Origin: Polaribacter vadi
Lineage (GTDB): Bacteria; Bacteroidota; Bacteroidia; Flavobacteriales; Flavobacteriaceae
Direction: 5' to 3'
DNA: 64,000 nucleotides
Assembly: GCF_018861005.1 (NCBI RefSeq)
Contig: NZ_JAHKQL010000003.1
Coordinates: forward strand, 100,558 to 164,557
Shown: in pieces, positions 8,352-15,796 of the stretch
How positions within the stretch are numbered: the first letter of the stretch is position 1
Layout: the number at the start of each line of letters is the position of its first letter
Translations under genes and position numbers: made by a program
Notes under the pieces: model-generated
Seen by the model: the letters and a program-made list of their open reading frames with translations, nothing else
The model's database searches: none
What the model was told of the DNA's origin: nothing

Positions 8352-8726
8352 TTATAAAATTACTCTTTTATATTTTAAACTATCTTCACCAAAATTAATT
8401 AGTAAACCCAATTTAAGACTAGAAACGGCTAAGTAGTTTAATGTTTGTTTAATATGAGAAGAGGTTAAACATTGCACAGCTTTAATCTCTAAAATTATTT
8501 TATCATTAATAATAAAATCTGCTCTATATTTATGAGGCAGTATATTTCCTTTATAACTGATACTGAATTTTTTCTCTTTTGAATATTTAATATTGTTATC
8601 AATCAACTCAATTTCAAGAGCATCACTATAAACAATCTCATTAAATCCTTTTCCTAATTGATTATGAACTTCCATACAAATACCTATAATTTTATAAGTT
8701 TCTTCTTTGTAAAGTAAATTGTTCAT
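8352..8726 (-). CDS. GxxExxY family protein (PD-(D/E)XK nuclease-like)
   Basis: A 124-residue protein with the naming motif of the GxxExxY family: GKGFNEIVYSDALEIEL at about residues 25-41. A later pair of acidic and lysine positions, YRADFIINDKIILEIKAV (about 67-84), gives the D-(x)n-ExK pattern of a PD-(D/E)XK nuclease fold; full length is close to the family norm. No biological role has been established for the family to my knowledge. Both sides carry inverted copies of a 28-base repeat, and the gene lies between two unrelated housekeeping genes, which suggests that gene and arms were inserted together. There is no other cargo. Confidence 0.88.
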   Translation of the reverse strand: MNNLLYKEETYKIIGICMEVHNQLGKGFNEIVYSDALEIELIDNNIKYSKEKKFSISYKGNILPHKYRADFIINDKIILEIKAVQCLTSSHIKQTLNYLAVSSLKLGLLINFGEDSLKYKRVIL

Positions 8727-8743
8727 TTTCTTGAAATTAATTT

Positions 8744-8771
8744 ATCCGTGAAAATCTGCGAAATTCGTGTC
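8744..8771 (-). repeat. GxxExxY-flanking inverted repeat, right arm
   Basis: Reverse-strand copy of the 28-base repeat at 8317-8344; on the minus strand it begins GACACGAATTTCGCAG. It touches the map stop codon (8771-8773), so its outer end is at the very end of map. Confidence 0.7.
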
Positions 8772-9580
8772 TAAATATTTTGTCGAAATTCGTCTTCCTC
8801 ATCAGTAACAATACCTAAAGCTTCATTTACATATTTAAAAGTAGAAAGAAGTTCTGGTTTTCCGTTAACAATGGCAACATCATGCTCAAAATGTGCAGAA
8901 GGTTTGTTGTCTAAAGTAGTAATGGTCCAACCATCTGAATGTTGTCTTATTTTGTGAGTTCCCATATTTGTCATAGGTTCAATAGCTACAACCATACCTT
9001 CTACAAACTTTTTTCCTCTTCCTCTTCTACCATAATTTGGCATTTCTGGGTCTTCATGCATTTTTCTACCTAAGCCATGACCTACCAATTCTCTAACTAC
9101 TCCATAACCGTGTTTCTCAGTAAAATTCTGAATAGCATAACCAACATCTCCAACTCTTTTGCCTACTTTAAATTCTCTAATACCAACGTATAAACTCTCT
9201 TTGGTAACTTCTAATAATTTTTTGGTTTCAGCATCAATTTCACCAACAGCAAAAGTATAAGCATGATCACCATAAAATCCATTTTTTAACGCACCACAAT
9301 CTATAGAAATAATATCGCCTTCTTGTAGAGGTTCGTTTGTTGGGAATCCATGAACAACCTGAGAATTAGGACTCATACAAAGTGTATTCGGAAAATCGTA
9401 CAAACCTAAAAAACCAGGAATAGCACCTTGTTCTCTAATAAAATCTTCTGCAAGTTTATCTAAATATAAAGTAGTTACGCCAGGTTTTACTTCTTTGGCT
9501 AACATTCCTAAAGTTTTAGAAACTATTAATGCACTTTCGCGCATAATTTCTATTTCTTCTCTGGTTTTAATATGAATCAT
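8771..9580 (-). CDS. map: Methionine aminopeptidase type I
   Basis: A 269-residue cytoplasmic metalloprotease that removes the initiator methionine from new proteins, of usual type I length. The dinuclear metal ligands can be followed: the aspartates of ISIDCGALKNGFYGDHAYTF, the histidine of RELVGHGLGRKMHEDP, the glutamate of VVAIEPMT and the glutamate of SAHFEHDVAI. Substrate-pocket residues HGFPTNE are also present. It is separated from the upstream thioredoxin-like gene by an intergenic region carrying a solo hairpin of the GxxExxY-associated repeat. Its 3' end directly abuts the right arm of the GxxExxY inverted repeats. Confidence 0.96.
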   Translation of the reverse strand: MIHIKTREEIEIMRESALIVSKTLGMLAKEVKPGVTTLYLDKLAEDFIREQGAIPGFLGLYDFPNTLCMSPNSQVVHGFPTNEPLQEGDIISIDCGALKNGFYGDHAYTFAVGEIDAETKKLLEVTKESLYVGIREFKVGKRVGDVGYAIQNFTEKHGYGVVRELVGHGLGRKMHEDPEMPNYGRRGRGKKFVEGMVVAIEPMTNMGTHKIRQHSDGWTITTLDNKPSAHFEHDVAIVNGKPELLSTFKYVNEALGIVTDEEDEFRQNI

Positions 9581-9673
9581 TCTCTAATAATTGAAATGCA
9601 AAGTTACTACAATTATTAATAATTATATGCTGATGTAACTCAAGTAAAAAAGCAATTTATTGTTAAAAAAGAA

Positions 9674-9717
9674 AACACGAATTTCAAAGATTTTTGTTGA
9701 TCTATGAAATTCGTGTT
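9674..9717. repeat. Solo hairpin of the GxxExxY-associated repeat family
   Basis: A near-perfect hairpin with 13-base arms AACACGAATTTCA and TGAAATTCGTGTT, extended inward by AGAT/ATCT. Each arm matches the outer part of the 28-base repeats flanking the GxxExxY gene. Here the two arms stand close together with no gene between them. Confidence 0.7.
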
Positions 9718-9742
9718 AGAAATTTATCTACTAAAATAGCAG

Positions 9743-10354
9743 TTATTCGCTCTTATCGTAAGAATGTTTATAAGGTGCTCCTGTAACTATTTTTAAAATG
9801 TCTTTTTCAAGATTTTCTCTAGGGTATTCTACATAACGTCCTACTTCTTTACCTTCTTTATAAAAAATAAAAGTTGGTACTCTAATTATGTTATAACCTT
9901 CTTGTAAATTATCTGGTGTTTTTTTGTTTCTACCTACAGTAACTAATTCAAAATAATTTAAATCGAAACCAGTTTCTTCTAAAATTTTGTAAAAACGTGG
10001 AGTTTCTCTTTTGCTGTCTCCACACCAAGTACCCATAAAACCTTTAATGGTAAAATCATTAATAATAGGTTTTAGTTTTTCTATAATTTCTTTATTGGTA
10101 TTATACTCACTATATCTGCTGTTAAACCAAGATTTATAAGAAGCATCTGCAAAAGAATTTTTATCTGCAAAACCAATTAAATAACCTCTATCGTTTTTAG
10201 TGGCATTTGCATTTTTGGCTTTTACTTTAATGTATTCTTTAGCTTTTACAATTTTTTCTGCTACTTCTGTTTCTTTGTTTTCTACAGTAGATTTACTTGA
10301 ATTACAAGCAAAAATAATAGTAGTTAAAAATATAAATATGATTTTCTTAAGCAT
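9743..10354 (-). CDS. Thioredoxin-like lipoprotein with a CGDS site
   Basis: A 203-residue exported protein: lipobox TTIIFAC (Cys about 17), a variable linker, and a thioredoxin fold from about residue 90. The active-site region reads GFMGTWCGDSKRETPRFY, in which the second redox cysteine is replaced by serine (C-G-D-S), and VPTFIFYKEGKEVGRYVEYPR gives the cis-proline and the following strand. A monothiol site favours a reductase, isomerase or mixed-disulfide role over dithiol oxidation. Its ATG shares one base with the gpmI stop, so it is the second gene of a gpmI operon. The physiological partner is not evident. Confidence 0.85.
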   Translation of the reverse strand: MLKKIIFIFLTTIIFACNSSKSTVENKETEVAEKIVKAKEYIKVKAKNANATKNDRGYLIGFADKNSFADASYKSWFNSRYSEYNTNKEIIEKLKPIINDFTIKGFMGTWCGDSKRETPRFYKILEETGFDLNYFELVTVGRNKKTPDNLQEGYNIIRVPTFIFYKEGKEVGRYVEYPRENLEKDILKIVTGAPYKHSYDKSE

Positions 10355-11871
10355 TATAAAAGTGATTTTTGTGTCATTTCTTTTGGTTGATTTACACCCA
10401 TTAAATCTAAAATAGTTGGAGCAATATCACCTAAAATTCCGCTTTTAATTGATTTTATTTCATCATCAATTAAAATAAAAGGAACAGGATTTGTTGTGTG
10501 TGCTGTATGAGGAGATCCATCAGGGTTCATCATTGTCTCACAGTTTCCATGATCTGCAATTAGTAAAGTAGAATAACCATTGGCTAAACCAGTTTCTATA
10601 ACTTCTTTGGCACAAATATCTACAGTTTCACAAGCTTTAATGGCTGCTTCCATAATTCCTGTATGCCCAACCATATCTCCATTTGCAAAATTTAAACAAA
10701 CAAAATCTGCTTCACCTTTTTCTAAATCTTCGCAAAGAGCATCTTTTAATTCATAAGCAGACATTTCTGGTTTTAAATCGTAAGTAGCTACTTTTGGCGA
10801 ATTTCTTAATATTCGAGATTCACCTTCAAAAGGTTCTTCTTGTCCTCCAGAAAAGAAAAATGTAACGTGTGGATATTTCTCAGTTTCAGCAATTCTGATT
10901 TGTTTTTTGCCAGCTGCAGATAATACTTCTCCTAAAGTATTTTTGATATTATCGTTATTATAAATTACATTAATCCCTTTAAAAGAAGAATCATACATTG
11001 TAATTGTTGTGTAGTATAAGTCTAATTTTTTCATTCCGAATTCTGGGAAATCATTCTGACTTAAAACGTTTGTTAATTCTCTACCTCTATCTGTTCTGTA
11101 GTTAAAGAAAATAATAGCATCACCTTCTTTTATTTGTGCTTTTGGAGACCCGTCTTCATTTGTAATAATGATTGGTTTGTGAAATTCATCAGTTAAACCA
11201 GCTTCATAATTCGCATTTAAAGTTGCAATAGCATCTGTAGTTTTTGTACCAATTCCATTTACTAAACCATCATAAGTTTCTTTAATACGTTCCCATCTAT
11301 TGTCTCTATCCATTGCGTAATAACGACCTGTAATTGATGCTAATTCACCAACACTTTTTGTCATATACTCTTGCACATCATTAATGAAATATGTTCCTGA
11401 TTTTGGGTCACAATCTCTACCATCAGTAAAAGCATGTAAGAAAACATTAGTAACATCATTTTCTTTAGCAACATCTAATAAACCTTTTAAATGATCTATG
11501 TGTGCATGAATTCCTCCATTAGAAACCAAGCCTAATAAATGAACATTTTTGTTGTTTTCTTTGGCATATTTAAAAGTATCTAATAATACTTTTTCTTTAC
11601 CTAAGGTTTTTTCTTTAACAGCTTTGTTAATTCTAGCTAAATTCTGGTATACAATTCTACCAGCACCTAAATTCATATGGCCAACTTCTGAATTACCCAT
11701 TTGTCCTTCAGGTAAACCAACGTGCTCACCATCTGTTCTTAATTGTGCATTCGGATATTTGTCATATAAAGAATTGATATATGGCGTTTTTGCGTTGTAT
11801 ATGGCAGATACTTTTGGGTCTTGTGTAATTCCCCAACCATCTAATATCATTAAGATAACCTTCTTGTTCAT
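10354..11871 (-). CDS. gpmI: 2,3-bisphosphoglycerate-independent phosphoglycerate mutase
   Basis: A 505-residue cytoplasmic glycolytic enzyme that interconverts 3- and 2-phosphoglycerate through a phosphoserine intermediate, of standard length. Seen in order: the N-terminal metal site ILDGWG, the catalytic serine region GQMGNSEVGHMNLGAGR (about residues 57-73), HAFTDGRDCDP, RYYAMDRDNRW, FNYRTDRGREL, and the C-terminal metal ligands in FANGDMVGHTG and LIADHGNCE followed by SPHTAHTTNPVP. The gene overlaps the start of the thioredoxin-like lipoprotein by one base. Confidence 0.97.
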   Translation of the reverse strand: MNKKVILMILDGWGITQDPKVSAIYNAKTPYINSLYDKYPNAQLRTDGEHVGLPEGQMGNSEVGHMNLGAGRIVYQNLARINKAVKEKTLGKEKVLLDTFKYAKENNKNVHLLGLVSNGGIHAHIDHLKGLLDVAKENDVTNVFLHAFTDGRDCDPKSGTYFINDVQEYMTKSVGELASITGRYYAMDRDNRWERIKETYDGLVNGIGTKTTDAIATLNANYEAGLTDEFHKPIIITNEDGSPKAQIKEGDAIIFFNYRTDRGRELTNVLSQNDFPEFGMKKLDLYYTTITMYDSSFKGINVIYNNDNIKNTLGEVLSAAGKKQIRIAETEKYPHVTFFFSGGQEEPFEGESRILRNSPKVATYDLKPEMSAYELKDALCEDLEKGEADFVCLNFANGDMVGHTGIMEAAIKACETVDICAKEVIETGLANGYSTLLIADHGNCETMMNPDGSPHTAHTTNPVPFILIDDEIKSIKSGILGDIAPTILDLMGVNQPKEMTQKSLL

Positions 11872-12136
11872 TTTATAGTTTTATAACGTAAAAATAAGAA
11901 AGATTTTGGAGATATTTTTAAAATTCTACGAAACCGATAAAGTTGAGAATAAACTAATATTTAACTGTGATAATAGTGATATTAACATAAATTTAGTTTT
12001 TTTTTAGATAAAATATAGGAATGCGTTAAACGCTTGTTAAATGAATTAAAGTTCTGAAACATAGTTGGTTTAGTTTGGTCTATTAAATATATACAAACAA
12101 CCATAAATTATATAATAACCTAAAAACTTATCTATT

Positions 12137-12532
12137 ATGAAAAAAATAATCTTAAGCACATTTATCTGCTTATTCGTATTCTCAAGTTCAAGTAACGCAA
12201 CTTCTTTAGATTTAAATAAGCAAACTGTTGCATCAGCAAAATTTGGTTATGCAGTAAACTCATTTTGTAAATTAATACAAATGGGAAATTACGATGCTGT
12301 AAAAGCACTTATTGAAGCTGGTCATAATGTTAATAAAAAATCTACAGGTTTAACTCCGTTAATGTTTGCTGCTAGATATAATAAATCTAAAATTGCAAAA
12401 TTATTAATTGATAATGGAGCAAAATTAGATACAAAATCTGACAAGGCTTTAAAAATGACAGCTTTACAAATTGCAAAACAGTCTAAAGCAGTAGATGTAG
12501 TAAAGGTGATTAAAGCTGCTTACAGGAAATAG
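12137..12532 (+). CDS. Exported ankyrin-repeat protein
   Basis: A 131-residue protein with a signal peptide (about 1-21, ending in SSSNATS) followed by two to three ankyrin repeats. The clearest one reads TGLTPLMFAARYNKSKIAKLLIDNGAKLD (quoted in part here: TPLMFAARYNKSKIAKLLI), followed by a degenerate repeat MTALQIAKQSKAVDVVKVIKAAY. Exported ankyrin proteins of this size act in protein-protein contacts in the periplasm; no partner is suggested by the neighbours. It stands alone behind a 258-base upstream region and converges on a small membrane protein across a shared terminator. Confidence 0.85.
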   Translation: MKKIILSTFICLFVFSSSSNATSLDLNKQTVASAKFGYAVNSFCKLIQMGNYDAVKALIEAGHNVNKKSTGLTPLMFAARYNKSKIAKLLIDNGAKLDTKSDKALKMTALQIAKQSKAVDVVKVIKAAYRK

Positions 12533-12578
12533 AAATTAGTTGTGACGTCTTAAAATAGTGTTACAAAATTAATAAATT

Positions 12579-12607
12579 AAAGGTAGTGATTTTTTATCAC
12601 TGCCTTT
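12579..12607. terminator. Bidirectional terminator between convergent genes
   Basis: Arms AAAGGTAGTGAT and ATCACTGCCTTT (one T-G position) enclose a short T loop and are followed by seven T on the plus strand. It serves the ankyrin gene and probably also the convergent gene at 12614. Confidence 0.8.
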
Positions 12608-12613
12608 TTTTGT

Positions 12614-12880
12614 TTAAAATTTTACAAAGCCGATAACGTAAATGACGATTATTAAAAGACAAGTAGAAATAATAGCAAATCTCCTTAATCTTTTTCTGTT
12701 TTCTGATTGTAGCTTTTCTCTTATTCTTTTGAGTTGTGCTGGTGTAGATTTTTTAGAAAAAGAAACTTGAATGTTTTTACCTTCTTTAAAATCTTTCATT
12801 TTTTTAAAAGTAGAAACACGTGTTCTTTTGTTATTTTTTAAACTTGTAATCATTGCTGCTGCAGAACCTCCAAAACCCAT
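12614..12880 (-). CDS. Small basic protein with one C-terminal membrane helix
   Basis: An 88-residue protein. Its N-terminus MGFGGSAAAMITSLKNNKRTR is followed by a lysine/arginine-rich region and ends in a single hydrophobic helix, FAIISTCLLIIVIYVIGFVKF (about 68-88), so it is probably tail-anchored with the basic part in the cytoplasm. I recall similar small proteins with the MGFGGSA start across Flavobacteriaceae, which supports it as a real gene, but I know of no function. It lies on the opposite strand from both neighbours. Confidence 0.72.
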   Translation of the reverse strand: MGFGGSAAAMITSLKNNKRTRVSTFKKMKDFKEGKNIQVSFSKKSTPAQLKRIREKLQSENRKRLRRFAIISTCLLIIVIYVIGFVKF

Positions 12881-13065
12881 AATAGTATCTATTTTTATTA
12901 TAGGTAGTAAAAAATGATTAAATGTTACAATTGTGTTATTATTAAATAATTGATTGTTTTGGTTTAAAATAAATTTTAAATAGGATAAAACTGTTCATTA
13001 ATTACAAATTCCGTAATTTTATAAGATAATATTTTTAAGTATCTAGAACAAAATTAAATGTAAAA

Positions 13066-14787
13066 ATGAATGAAGTAACCCAAAAACTGCCTAAACATTT
13101 GCATAAATTTATTGTAAAGCAACCTTATGATGAATATACAGCACAAAACCAAGCAGTTTGGAGATATGTAATGCGAATGAATATAGATTATTTAAGCAAG
13201 GTTGCACATAAATCATACATGCCTGGTTTGCAAAAAACAGGAATTTCTACAGAAAATATTCCAAGAATGGAGGGGATGAATCGTATTTTAAAAGAAATTG
13301 GTTGGGCAGCAGTTTCTGTGGATGGTTTTATTCCTCCAAATGCTTTTATGGAATTCCAAGCCTATAATGTTTTGGTAATTGCTTCAGATATGAGAACAAT
13401 AAATCATATAGAATATACACCTGCACCAGATATTATTCACGAAGCTGCAGGTCATGCACCAATTATTGCAAATCCAGAATATGCTGAGTATTTAAGACGT
13501 TTTGGAGAAATTGGTAGCAAAGCCATATCATCTGCTAAAGATTATGAAATGTATGAAGCCATCCGACTTTTGTCTATATTAAAAGAAGACCCAAATTCTA
13601 CAGCGTTGCAAGTTAAAGAAGCGCAAAAAAAAGTAGAAGAATTACAAGATAATATGGAAGAATTATCAGAAATGGCTAAAATTAGAAATTTACATTGGTG
13701 GTCTGTAGAATATGGTTTAATTGGTTCTTTGAATGATCCTAAAATTTATGGAGCAGGACTTTTATCATCTATTGGAGAAAGTGCTTGGTGTATGCAAAAT
13801 GAAGTAAAAAAACTGCCTTACTCTATAGAAGCTGCCACTAAGAATTTCGATATTACTAAACCACAACCTCAATTATTTGTAACTCCAGATTTTGCTTATT
13901 TAAGTTTGGTTTTAGATGAGTTTGCAAACACAATGGCCCTGAGAAATGGAGGTTTAAATGGAATTGTAAAATTAATAGATTCTAAAAATATTGGTACTAT
14001 AGAGTTAACAACAGGAGTTCAGATTTCTGGAAATTTTGATAGCGTTATTCAATTTAAAAATAACAAAGTGGCTTATTTTCAAACTATTGGTAAAACAGCT
14101 TTGTCTAATAGAGACAAAGAATTAATTGGTCATGGAACAACAAAACATGCTAATGGTTTTGGTAGCCCAATTGGTAAATTAAAAGGAATTAATTTGCCAA
14201 TAGAAGACATGAGTCCTAGAGATTTAAAAGCTTACGGAATTTACGAAGGTGAGTTTATGACGTTAGAGTTCGAAAGTGGAGTAGTAGTAAAAGGAAAAGC
14301 AATAACAGGTACTAGAGATTTAAGAGGTAAAATTTTAATAATCACATTTGCGAATTGCACAGTAACTTATAAAGAAAAAACGCTCTTTCAGCCAGAATGG
14401 GGTTTATATGATATGGCTGTTGGTAAAGAAGTAATTTCTGCTTATGCTGGTCCTGCAGATGTTGGCTCTTTTGAAGATACAAGTAAAGTTTCTGAAGTTA
14501 AAACACACAAAATAAGCTATTCAGAAAATGAGAAAGCATTGTATTTTTTATACAACCAAGTAAAAGAAATGAGAGAAGGTAATACAGTATCAGAATTAAA
14601 AATAACAGAAATTTTTAATCAGTTAAAAACTAAATTTTCTAAGGATTGGTTATTGATTTTAGAGCTCTATGAATTAGCTTTGCAAAATAATTACAAGATT
14701 AAATCTGAAATTTTAGCAACATTACATCAGTTAAAGTGTAACAAAAGCTACACAAGGTTAATAGAAAATGGATTAGCTTTGTGCTAA
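13066..14787 (+). CDS. Aromatic amino acid hydroxylase with long C-terminal extension
   Basis: A pterin- and iron-dependent hydroxylase, most likely phenylalanine 4-monooxygenase, giving tyrosine. The iron site is DIIHEAAGHAPIIANPEYAEY (H-x4-H with the following glutamate side further on), at about residues 124-145, and the region WWSVEYGLIG (about 211-220) fits the fold's active-site wall. The catalytic part ends by about residue 300; residues 300-573 form an extra domain not present in the short bacterial enzyme (about 270-300 residues). This extension contains beta-rich stretches such as VQISGNFDSVIQFKNNKVAYFQ and a helical tail. The rhodanese gene follows with only 14 bases between the stop and its preferred start. 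Confidence 0.88.
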   Translation: MNEVTQKLPKHLHKFIVKQPYDEYTAQNQAVWRYVMRMNIDYLSKVAHKSYMPGLQKTGISTENIPRMEGMNRILKEIGWAAVSVDGFIPPNAFMEFQAYNVLVIASDMRTINHIEYTPAPDIIHEAAGHAPIIANPEYAEYLRRFGEIGSKAISSAKDYEMYEAIRLLSILKEDPNSTALQVKEAQKKVEELQDNMEELSEMAKIRNLHWWSVEYGLIGSLNDPKIYGAGLLSSIGESAWCMQNEVKKLPYSIEAATKNFDITKPQPQLFVTPDFAYLSLVLDEFANTMALRNGGLNGIVKLIDSKNIGTIELTTGVQISGNFDSVIQFKNNKVAYFQTIGKTALSNRDKELIGHGTTKHANGFGSPIGKLKGINLPIEDMSPRDLKAYGIYEGEFMTLEFESGVVVKGKAITGTRDLRGKILIITFANCTVTYKEKTLFQPEWGLYDMAVGKEVISAYAGPADVGSFEDTSKVSEVKTHKISYSENEKALYFLYNQVKEMREGNTVSELKITEIFNQLKTKFSKDWLLILELYELALQNNYKIKSEILATLHQLKCNKSYTRLIENGLALC

Positions 14788-14801
14788 AATTAAGAGATAT
14801 T

Positions 14802-15110
14802 ATGGGGTTATTTAACTTGTTTAAAAGAAAAAATATGAGTGCAGAAATTAAAGAATATTTAGAAAAAGGAGCAGTTGTTTTAGATGTAAGAACAGTAGAA
14901 GAGTGGAATGAAGGCCACTCAGAAGGTGCTAAACACATTGTATTACAAACAATTCCTGATAATGTAGATGAAATAAAAGCATGGAACAAACCTGTAATTG
15001 CTGTTTGTAGAAGTGGTGCAAGAAGTGGGCAAGCTACACAGTTTTTACAAAACCATGGCGTAGATGTTATTAATGGTGGTCCTTGGGGAAATGTAGACGA
15101 ACTTTTATAA
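14802..15110 (+). CDS. Rhodanese-like domain protein
   Basis: A single-domain rhodanese of about 102 residues, using the ATG at 14802 (MGLFNLF); an ATG at 14835 (MSAEIKEY) is also possible, while a GTG at 14781 would overlap the previous gene and adds unrelated residues. The fold is visible from AVVLDVRTVEEWNEGH to the active-site loop VCRSGARSGQA, which holds the catalytic cysteine of sulfur transfer, and ends with GGPWGNVDEL. Such proteins carry persulfide sulfur in the cytoplasm. It probably shares a transcript with the hydroxylase and converges on the response regulator gene. Confidence 0.88.
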   Translation: MGLFNLFKRKNMSAEIKEYLEKGAVVLDVRTVEEWNEGHSEGAKHIVLQTIPDNVDEIKAWNKPVIAVCRSGARSGQATQFLQNHGVDVINGGPWGNVDELL

Positions 15111-15117
15111 AAGTAAT

Positions 15118-15771
15118 CTAAATTAGGTTACTTTTTTTAGCTTTCATTACAGCCTCTACTTTACTATGTACTTGTAGTTTTTTATATATGTTTTCTATAT
15201 GTTTTCTTACAGTAGAAGGAGATATATTTAAATTATCTGAAATAGAATTATAGTTTAATCCTTTACTTAACTGAATTAGTATTTCTGTTTCTCTTTTGGT
15301 TAATTTTATATCGCTTTCGGCAGTGTTTATTGTTGCTGTAAATTCTGGATTACGTAATAAATTTAAAGTTTTTAGAGCAATACTTGGCGTCATTGGAGCA
15401 CCACCTTTGGTAACTTCTAAAACACTTTTATGAAGCTTTTCTGCGTCTATTTCTTTTAATAAATAGCCATTTGCACCAGCTTTTATAGCGTTAAAAACAT
15501 ATTCATCATCATCTACAACAGTTAACATTATTATCTTTATTTGAGGGTATTTGTTTTTAACCAATTCTGTAGCTTTAATGCCATCCATTACTGGCATTTG
15601 AATATCCATTAAAACAACATCTACATTGTGGTTTTCTTCAAGCTTACCAATTAATTCAGCTCCATTTTTAGCATCAAACTTTACAGTAATATCATCAAAA
15701 AAAGATAGTTTTTCTTTGATTGCTTTAGTTAAAAAATAATTGTCTTCTGCAATACAGATTTTCAGTTTCAT
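15118..15771 (-). CDS. NarL/LuxR-type response regulator
   Basis: A 217-residue two-component regulator. The receiver domain (about 1-125) has the acidic pair EDN at residues 9-11, the phosphorylated aspartate in VVLMDIQMPVMDG, the threonine in IIMLTVVDDDEYV and the lysine in NGYLLKEID. The LuxR helix-turn-helix follows at about 150-210: LTKRETEILIQLSKGLNYNS and SPSTVRKHIENIYKKLQVHSK. It lies 25 bases downstream of its cognate histidine kinase gene. Two dyads of the form TACG-N8-CGTA at 18278 and 19440, each upstream of a neighbouring minus-strand gene, are candidate binding sites. Confidence 0.93.
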   Translation of the reverse strand: MKLKICIAEDNYFLTKAIKEKLSFFDDITVKFDAKNGAELIGKLEENHNVDVVLMDIQMPVMDGIKATELVKNKYPQIKIIMLTVVDDDEYVFNAIKAGANGYLLKEIDAEKLHKSVLEVTKGGAPMTPSIALKTLNLLRNPEFTATINTAESDIKLTKRETEILIQLSKGLNYNSISDNLNISPSTVRKHIENIYKKLQVHSKVEAVMKAKKSNLI

Positions 15772-15796
15772 AGGTAGCTTTATTTATTTTTAAACG

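Noticed and set aside
12021..12031. Short palindrome GCGTTAAACGC upstream of the ankyrin gene
   Set aside because: Single copy, only four to five base pairs; not enough to propose an operator.
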